Positions 58,623 to 64,000 of a DNA stretch of 64,000 nt are shown piece after piece. This DNA is from JBBSDP01 sp963754335. Lineage in GTDB: Bacteria; Planctomycetota; Phycisphaerae; Tepidisphaerales; Tepidisphaeraceae. A program made the position numbers and the translations under genes. Where the stretch lies: NCBI GenBank assembly GCA_963754335.1, contig CAVWFQ010000005.1, forward strand, positions 558,001-622,000. The letters run 5' to 3'. The notes under the pieces were generated by a model that saw nothing but the letters and a program-made list of their open reading frames with translations, was not told the origin of the DNA and made no database searches. Within the stretch, counting starts at the first letter, position 1; each line of letters starts with the position of its first letter.

Positions 58623-58644
58623 CTGGCTTACGTCAGTAAGCCAG
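58623..58644. repeat. Palindromic repeat CTGGCTTAC-GTCA-GTAAGCCAG
   Basis: Perfect 9-bp arms around GTCA, 60 bases upstream of hldE on its 5' side. Another of the dispersed GGCTTAC-type hairpins; no gene overlaps it. Confidence 0.75.
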
Positions 58645-58911
58645 GCCCATCGCGCTGCCCGACCCGAATCAGCGCCAATCGGTTCCGGATTACGTCCAGC
58701 CGAAGATGAAGGGGAAAATCGTCAGCGGGCTCACGAAGACGGGAAACCTTTCCAAGGCGATGCAACTGGCGGACCTCGTCAAGGCATCGTCCCAGGCTTA
58801 CGAACTCGTTCTGAGCCCTATCGCCGGCGCTCAGATTGAGATGGGGGGGGGCGTCGTCGAAGGAATACCGGGTTATCACAAGCCGAGTCTTCCCCAAGCT
58901 CGCCCGGTCCT
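58645..58911. other. Unresolved region with small open frames on both strands
   Basis: A plus-strand frame (58706-58915, 69 codons, starting MKGKIVSGLTKTGNLSKAMQ) and an overlapping minus-strand frame (58897-58628) are both open. Neither has a ribosome site or a family I recognise. They could be a remnant of a larger gene or chance frames. Confidence 0.25.
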
Positions 58912-60177
58912 CTAGGCGTTGCGCCGGCGAGCAACGATGAACAGGCCGAGGGGGGCGGCGAGGATCAGCGACGACGGCTCGGGGAAAACGCCGAAACCGC
59001 CCGGCGGGTCATTGTACCCGATGTATACCGTCCCGGAACTATCCACACCCATTCCCAGAAAGTTGTTGATTGCACCGGACTCACCAAATATCCGGGCGTC
59101 GAGCACTGACAGCGTTGGCGACAATTCCAGGTAGAGTAACGCATCATCGTCGTTTGGGATGCGCAAGGTATGCATCGCCGGCGGGATCGAACACCAATTC
59201 CTTCGGGCCGCCCAAGTCAAAGTTGGACGGGTATCCCAGGCTTTGCGCGATCGCCGAAGCATCGATGTCGGTCTTTTGCCAGACCGAGTTAACGAGTTCG
59301 TAAATCGACAGAATGCCGCTATCGCCGGCTGAATTGGGGGTGGCGACGATCACAGGATTGCCATCGGGAGCCAGTTTAAGGTCGATGTGACCGCTAACCG
59401 GGACATTATCAACAACAGAAGAGGTCCAGTTGCCGTTCGCATCTCGGGTTTGATAGTTCAATTGATACGCGCCTGTGACGATCGCCTGGTGCAAAACTCC
59501 GTTGGCATCGATCGCGAGGGGGCCCGGAAAGTTGCTGTTGCCAGGAACGCCGTGGACATCGGTCCCGCTTGTGCCTTGAAAGATCGTCTGCGAGACCGAC
59601 TCTCCGCCAGAATACACCGCGACTTGGCCGTTATTTCCAAGAGCCAGTGCCATGTTGCGAGGCTGATCCACGTTGCTGGCCAGTGTGGTCCCGGAATAGC
59701 TTTGGGTCGCCGTGTCGTACGATACGACAACCGCAGAATTTCCCAGTGGAGGGGCGCCGGCGGATGTGTACGCGAATACAGGCCGGTTCGATGAGTCGAA
59801 TGTCAGCGCCTGCTGTAGATTGCCTTGCGTAATAAATGCTGGCTGCGAAAAAGAGGTTTGCTGAAAGTCATCTAAGGCGGTTGTTCCAACAAACAATTCC
59901 CGCCGTCCGTACTGTAGCCACCCGTCGTTGGCTCGGTCCAGAACGCAACCGTGTTTCCGCTCACGCCGAAGGCGCCCCAGTTATTTCCCCCAATATCGGG
60001 GCCAAGATTGAGTATTTGCGTCGTGACTGGCCCTGATCCGTTCCAATAGGAAACCCAACCATCCGCAAAGGCAGTCGTCGATAGACACCCCGTCACGAGC
60101 AAGGCGAAAGCACCATAGCGGCACATCGGCCGTAACTGGGGACCACGCAGCCTTAGTGGCAGTGCTTTGAATTTCAT
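58912..60177 (-). CDS. PEP-CTERM secreted protein, two frameshifts
   Basis: ATG at 60177 with GGGGCG upstream. Signal peptide (YGAFALLVTGCLSTTAFADG), then WVSYWNGSGPVTTQILNLGP. The frame shifts near 59885 into a long beta-propeller-like body (VFAYTSAGAPPLGNSAVVVS, NNGQVAVYSGG, LKLAPDGNPVIVATPNSAG) and again near 59160 to the end, which carries VFPEPSSLILAAPLGLFIVA followed by RRRNA. That is a complete PEP-CTERM sorting signal: PEP motif, hydrophobic helix, Arg-rich tail. Exosortases (XrtA-like) cleave it and attach or release the protein, usually along with exopolysaccharide; no exosortase is in the window. Confidence 0.8.
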
Positions 60178-60309
60178 AATCGCCCCGTTCTTGTAGGTGT
60201 TCTTGACATGCGAATCCCGATTTTTCTCTCGGTCATCGCCGTAAGAACAAGTTAATTTCACTCAGTTCCCGCGTCAAGGAAATGCAAACAAACCGGAAAC
60301 GGGAAAATT

Positions 60310-60385
60310 GGCCGCGGATCGCGCGGATGTTCGCGGATCCAGATACCTTGCGTTTGATCCGCGTTCATCTGCGGAATCCGCGGCC
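60310..60385. repeat. Imperfect palindrome rich in GCGGAT/ATCCGC
   Basis: Outer arms GGCCGCGGAT (60310-60319) and ATCCGCGGCC (60376-60385), with several internal GCGGAT and ATCCGCG motifs. It follows the PEP-CTERM gene 5' end, in a gene-free stretch. Confidence 0.7.
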
Positions 60386-60421
60386 GGGTCATAAGCCGTT
60401 CTAGGAAAAAACTAAAAAAAT

Positions 60422-60578
60422 GGGACATTGTGGGACATTCTTATCACTATTTCCGGGTGGTCCTGCGCCGTCGGAGGCATTTTCCGCGGCGCGATTCGGC
60501 GCTGGTTCGCGGGAGATACAGCCGCAGCCGGCAATGAACCCTGGACCGATCGTCCGATCCCTACCCCTCGCTTTACCC
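60422..60578. repeat. Duplicated intergenic module, copy 1
   Basis: Begins GGGACATTGTGGGACATTC and ends before CTTTACCCG. The same succession, with substitutions (CATTTTC-GCGGC, GCTGGTTCGCGG, CCCTG/CTCGAT...CCCCTACCC, CTTTACCCG), recurs at 62411-62570 beyond the insertion sequence. No coding content recognised in either copy. Confidence 0.6.
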
Positions 60579-60645
60579 GGGAAATGCAAACGGGACAGGA
60601 AATGCAAACGGGGAAATGCAAACGGGACCGGGAAATGCAAACGGG
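60579..60645. repeat. Four tandem copies of GGAAATGCAAACGGG
   Basis: Cores at 60580, 60598, 60612 and 60631, with spacings of 18, 14 and 19 bases. Lies directly after module copy 1 and is absent after copy 2. Possible protein-binding array or simple repeat; no function known. Confidence 0.8.
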
Positions 60646-60851
60646 ACAGGTCCAATTAAGCAGCGAGAAAACAGTCGTACGAAACGAAAAATGGAAGGGT
60701 GCGAGCCGGAGCTTTTCATGGATTACCAGGCGAACGAGCCGCGGCGCGGGGGGTGATCGACGGGATGGAGCACCTGATGCGCCGCGGGGTGCGTGAAGCT
60801 TCGGCATTATACAATAATCAAACAATTTATCGATAAATAATATTAAAAGTT

Positions 60852-60860
60852 GGGGCATTT
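60852..60860. repeat. Left target-site duplication GGGGCATTT
   Basis: Nine bases identical to 62401-62409 on the other side of the insertion sequence. Directly precedes the left inverted repeat. Confidence 0.85.
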
Positions 60861-62400
60861 GGGTGCGCCACATCCTGCGCGGGGCAAAATTGCGTATATT
60901 GGGTGTGTTAGCCCATTTGCCAGATCAAGGAGGATCTTATGTCCGCTCGTACGACACGTCAGGATGCTCGGCAACGGATCATTCAGTCGTTTATGGATTC
61001 GCTGGATCGGATCATCCCGCCGGAGGAATCATCTCCGTTGCGTGGGAAGACATTTTTGGATTGGGAGAATCAGGCCGACGCGCTGCGCAAAGCGGTCATT
61101 CCCACGCTTCTCCAGGAGCGTGCGGCGTTGGATGACGGAGCCGAGGTTTCGGTCGGCGGTTGCGGCGTGTGCCCGCGATGCGCCTCGGATCGGATTTACC
61201 TCGATCACGGCGGTCGCGTGACCCAGAAGGAAATCATCAGCCCGCATGGTCCGGTGGTGGTGAGCACCCAGCAGTGCCGATGCCGGAAATGTGGCCGGTC
61301 TTTTTCCCCCTCAGGAGCGTGAGTGGTCCTTGCCGTCGGAGGCACCATTGACGCCACAGGCGGCGTGCCGGGTGGCGCGGGAGGCTGCGGTGCAGCAGGC
61401 ATTCGAGCCGGCGACGCGAGCGTTGACCAGCGACTGGGGAATGTTCGACGATCCGCTGCATCCCGAGCAGGTGCGGCGCTGGGCTGAAGGTTTGGGAAAA
61501 TCAGCCGTGGCCGACCGCGACGCGGAATTGGCGGCATATCAGTGCGGTCAGCGGCCGTCTTGTCCGCCCAACGCCGTGCCACTGCTGGTCATCGGTATGG
61601 ATGGCGGCCGCTATCAGAGCAGGGACAAAGACCCCGAGACCGACAGCCGCTGGCGCGAGGAGAAAGTACTGAGCGTGGGCAGTTACATTCCCGGCGATGG
61701 AATCGATCCCGACCACGGAGGGCGCCGACCTGAAAAACTCGTCACCACGTTCCTGGCCACGGCGCAGCCGGCCAAGGGTTTTGGCGCGTTGGCGCGGGTG
61801 GAAGCCGAGCGGCGTGGACTGCGTCAGGCGGAACAGGTGATCGCGCTGGAGACGGAGGCAACTGGATCGATCCACTATTGGAAGCGCACGTGCCGGTGGA
61901 CGCCCGGATCATCGACTGGTATCACGCGGCCGAGCACCTGTGGGATTGCGCAAGGCAGTCCACGGCACCGGCACGCCAGCGGCGGCGCAGATGGCCGAGC
62001 GCCTGGAGGCGTTGCTGTGGGATGGACGCGTGGAGCGGGTGATCAGCGAATTGTCCGGCGAGTCGGGAAAACTGGGACCGCCATTGCCAGGTGATTCGCC
62101 AGCCCACCCACGGCGGGTGCTGGCCAGCAACGTCGGCTACTTCACGACCCATCAAACGCACATGAATTACCCGGAGTACCGCCGTCGCGGCTGGCCCGTC
62201 GGCTCGGGCGAAACCGAGGCAGCGGTCAAGCAATTCAACAAACGGATCAAAGGCACGGAGCAGTTTTGGTCATCCGAGGGGATCGAGACGATTTTGGCCC
62301 TGCGCGGCATGTGGCTCAGCCAGGACGAACGTTGGGAGCGATACTGGAAAAACCGCCGTTCGTATGTCAATTAGGCGGGCGCGCCCAGTGTGGCGCACCC
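60861..62400 (+). mobile_element. Complete insertion sequence (ISKra4-like) with inverted repeats and 9-bp target duplication
   Basis: Left end GGGTGCGCCACA (60861-60872) and right end TGTGGCGCACCC (62389-62400) are perfect 12-base terminal inverted repeats. The element of about 1540 bases is flanked by GGGGCATTT on both sides (60852-60860 and 62401-62409), which marks a true transposition event. It carries one transposase gene. The target lies in the gene-free stretch next to module copy 2. Confidence 0.88.
60939..62374 (+). CDS. Transposase, ISKra4-like DDE type, several frameshifts
   Basis: ATG at 60939 with AAGGAGG upstream. N-terminal part with a zinc-finger-like CGVCPRCASDRIYLDHGG and CRCRKCGRSFSP. 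The frame shifts near 61305 (REWSLPSEAPLTPQAACRVA; VIGMDGGRYQSRDKD with the first Asp), near 61850 (NWIDPLLEAHVPVDARIIDW, YHAAEHLWDCA with the second Asp) and near 61930 (VHGTGTPAAAQMAERLEALL), then the end YRRRGWPVGSGETEAAVKQF (catalytic Glu). The DDE order and the GSGxxEAA motif fit ISKra4. The inverted repeats and target duplication are intact, so the shifts are more likely sequence errors than decay. Confidence 0.75.
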
Positions 62401-62409
62401 GGGGCATTT
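62401..62409. repeat. Right target-site duplication GGGGCATTT
   Basis: Matches 60852-60860 exactly; follows the right inverted repeat of the insertion sequence. Confidence 0.85.
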
Positions 62410-62410
62410 T

Positions 62411-62570
62411 GGGACATTGTGGGACATTCGCTTCACCTTTGCCGGGCGAAGCTGCGCAGTCGCGGACATTTTCGGCGGCGGGACTCCGCGGGCTGGTTCG
62501 CGGATGATAAAGCTGCCGGCGGCGATGACCCCTGACTCGATGGTCCATCCCCTACCCATGCCTTTACCCG
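62411..62570. repeat. Duplicated intergenic module, copy 2
   Basis: Begins GGGACATTGTGGGACATTC like copy 1 at 60422 and follows the same order of motifs up to CTTTACCCG. Directly upstream of the GmhA-like gene, so it may contain that gene's promoter. Confidence 0.6.
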
Positions 62571-62576
62571 ATCGAT

Positions 62577-63206
62577 ATGATGACTCCGATGGCGGACCAA
62601 CCGAAAAACACCGGCGGATTGAAGACGGCTCACAGCCTCAACGACTGGATCGACAGCTATCGTGAACAACAGAACAAGACCACCGACTCCATACCAACAG
62701 CCGCGGTTGCAAAGCTGATCCACCGGCTGCGGGGGATTCTCGCTGAAGACCGGCAACTGTTTACCTGCGGCAACGGCGGCAGCGCTTCCAACGCCTCGCA
62801 TTTCGCGACGGACCTGGGAAAGGGTTCGTCCGACAAACTCAAGCATCGCTTCCGCATTCTATCCCTCAACGACAATGTCAGTTGGATGACCGCCCTGGGC
62901 AACGACTACGCGTATGAAGACATCTACTCCCGGCAGTTGATGAATTATGCGCGGGCGGGGGACGCCTTGCTGGTGATCAGCGTGAGCGGCAATTCGCCGA
63001 ATCTGGTAAAGGCCGTCGAGTGGGCGAAGGAAAATGGCGTATTTACCGCGGCGCTGGTCGGCGGGAAACGCGGGCGCCTTGCGACGCTCGCCGACGAGGC
63101 GATTGTGATCGCTTCGGAGCACTACGGGCGGGTCGAGGATGCGCAGATGACCATCTGCCACATGTTGTGTTACGCCTTCATGGAAATGCCCCACCTCGCC
63201 GAATGA
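62577..63206 (+). CDS. SIS-domain phosphoheptose isomerase (GmhA-like)
   Basis: 209 residues; an ATG at 62577, with another ATG three bases later. SIS fold motifs: LFTCGNGGSASNASHFATDL, LVISVSGNSPNLVKAVEWAK, AIVIASEHYGRVEDAQMTIC (His/Glu/Asp region of the active site). GmhA converts sedoheptulose-7-phosphate to D-glycero-D-manno-heptose-7-phosphate, the first step before HldE, encoded at 57074-58562. Other SIS isomerases look alike, but the pairing with HldE and a GT9 gene supports the heptose role. Confidence 0.83.
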   Translation: MMTPMADQPKNTGGLKTAHSLNDWIDSYREQQNKTTDSIPTAAVAKLIHRLRGILAEDRQLFTCGNGGSASNASHFATDLGKGSSDKLKHRFRILSLNDNVSWMTALGNDYAYEDIYSRQLMNYARAGDALLVISVSGNSPNLVKAVEWAKENGVFTAALVGGKRGRLATLADEAIVIASEHYGRVEDAQMTICHMLCYAFMEMPHLAE

Positions 63207-63290
63207 CAGGTGCCTTGCACCATCTGAACATGTACCGGGTTGCGTTGGCCAAAGTGCCGTATACATTGATTCGGCGGCCGAGTGATTTCT

Positions 63291-63388
63291 CCCTCTCCCA
63301 GTAGTCTGGCAGAGGGTGGTGAAGGTCTTCCGCATCGCGCGTTAAAGACCCTCACCCCGCGCCCTCTCCCGCAGGACCGGGAGAGGGG
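63291..63388. repeat. Composite palindromic repeat, second copy
   Basis: First hairpin CCCTCTCCCAG-TAGT-CTGGCAGAGGG (63291-63316, one irregular position). Second CCCTCTCCC (63362-63370) with GGGAGAGGG (63379-63387). Between them GGTGAAGGTC and GACCCTCACC. Same layout as 16477-16574. Confidence 0.75.
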
Positions 63389-63441
63389 GGTGACTTTTTC
63401 GACCGCCGAATCTGTCACCCACCCCCGGCAAATGGAGCTCG

Positions 63442-64000
63442 ATGGCGATCGTTGATTGGAAAGCAATTCACGGGGATTTCTTTAACGGCGGCCGAGCCCT
63501 GGTAACGGGAGGGGCCGGCTTTATCGGCTCTCATTTGGTCGAGGCGCTGGTATCGCTCAACGCCCGCGTGGTCGTGTTGGACGACCTGAGCGGCGGAAAC
63601 CTGGAAAATCTCGAGTTTGGAGATCACCAGACGAATCGACCGGAATTCGTGCGGGGGAGCATCAACGACCCGGCCCTGCTGGGCGAGGTGATGCGCGGGT
63701 GCCGGTGGGTCTTTCACCAGGCGGCGCTGGGATCGGTGCCGCAGAGCATCGAGAGGCCGCAACCCTATTATTCGACGAATATCGGCGGCACCGCCAACGT
63801 GCTGGAGGCATCGCGCCATGCGCGCGTCGAACGCGTTATCTTTGCAGCCAGCAGCTCTGCCTACGGGGATTCGGAGGTTCTTCCGAAGGTTGAAGAAATG
63901 CCGGTGAGGCCCAAGAGCCCTTACGCCGCTTCCAAAGTGGCTTGCGAGGCAATGATGTATGCCTACGCAAAGTGCTATGCGCTGGACACGGCCTGCCTTC
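63442..64000 (+). CDS. NAD-dependent sugar epimerase (GalE/WbpP-like), cut by window edge
   Basis: ATG at 63442; the frame is open to the end of the window (186 codons seen). NAD site RALVTGGAGFIGSHLVEALV, acidic VVVLDDLSGGNLENL, then AALGSVPQSIERPQPYYSTN, VIFAASSSAYGDSE and the catalytic SPYAASK (Tyr-x3-Lys). An extended SDR that probably interconverts UDP-sugars at C4, supplying a precursor for the glycan. Unlike most genes here, this frame shows no shift in the visible part. Confidence 0.9.
   Translation, partial: MAIVDWKAIHGDFFNGGRALVTGGAGFIGSHLVEALVSLNARVVVLDDLSGGNLENLEFGDHQTNRPEFVRGSINDPALLGEVMRGCRWVFHQAALGSVPQSIERPQPYYSTNIGGTANVLEASRHARVERVIFAASSSAYGDSEVLPKVEEMPVRPKSPYAASKVACEAMMYAYAKCYALDTACL

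Noticed and set aside
58628..58915. Small protein genes in the gap between hldE and the PEP-CTERM gene
   Set aside because: Overlapping open frames on both strands without ribosome sites or recognisable families; kept only as an unresolved region.
60579..60645. Possible CRISPR-like array (GGAAATGCAAACGGG units)
   Set aside because: Units are only 14-19 bases apart with no unique spacers and no cas genes nearby.
1..64000. tRNA or rRNA genes
   Set aside because: No cloverleaf-like or rRNA-like segment was noticed in the gene-free stretches; a dedicated search was not possible here.

Overview
The window looks like a chromosomal segment of a high-GC planctomycete, probably Phycisphaerae/Tepidisphaerales-like. 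This is inferred from three surface proteins that begin with the LExRxLMSA-type N-terminal motif (18449-19654, 38277-39572, 39814-41109), a PEP-CTERM protein (58912-60177), many short palindromic intergenic repeats, and an E2-like/RING-like gene pair. No rRNA, tRNA or ribosomal protein gene was seen, so the placement rests on these traits only.

Most of the window is an exopolysaccharide/cell-surface glycan island. On the left (minus strand) lie a flippase (cut by the window edge), a WbaP-type initiating sugar transferase and a Wzc-type tyrosine autokinase. From 22188 to 38003 (plus strand) run a glycosyltransferase, a nucleotide-sugar dehydrogenase, FkbM and class I methyltransferases, a Gfo/Idh/MocA oxidoreductase, an SDR epimerase, a CgeB-like glycosyltransferase, a flippase, a Wzy-like membrane protein and a membrane-embedded spermidine-synthase-like protein. 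From 38277 to 49191 come three parallel beta-helix proteins, a methyltransferase, three GT-C-type membrane glycosyltransferases and a GT2 enzyme. From 49393 to 54369 (plus strand) come a WcaF-like acetyltransferase, a fused 2-oxoacid dehydrogenase E1 alpha/beta, an unusual lipoyl/PSBD/hexapeptide acyltransferase fusion and an XrtA-type polysaccharide deacetylase. From 54377 to 63206 are a WbuB-like glycosyltransferase, a GT9 heptosyltransferase, HldE and a GmhA-like isomerase (ADP-heptose supply), with the PEP-CTERM gene and an insertion sequence between them. The window ends inside a GalE-like epimerase.

Between the blocks sit unrelated genes: an E2-like ubiquitin-conjugating-fold protein paired with an FHA/zinc-ribbon/RING-like membrane protein (5356-7047), a large secreted glycosidase-like protein, a DUF1440 protein, a Pit phosphate transporter, a decayed toxin-antitoxin pair, a truncated catalase-like gene, DinB, an Ada/AlkA fusion followed by Ogt, a second glycosidase-like protein and a double metallo-beta-lactamase-fold protein.

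The two most unusual systems are the E2/RING-like pair, in which both proteins carry the same kind of zinc ribbon, and the E1 plus lipoyl-hexapeptide pair, which could couple oxidative decarboxylation of a 2-oxoacid to acylation of a glycan. About 25 genes, including many that should be essential to the cluster, are split by single-base shifts. This is best explained by indel errors in the assembly, so these are annotated as genes with a frameshift rather than as pseudogenes.
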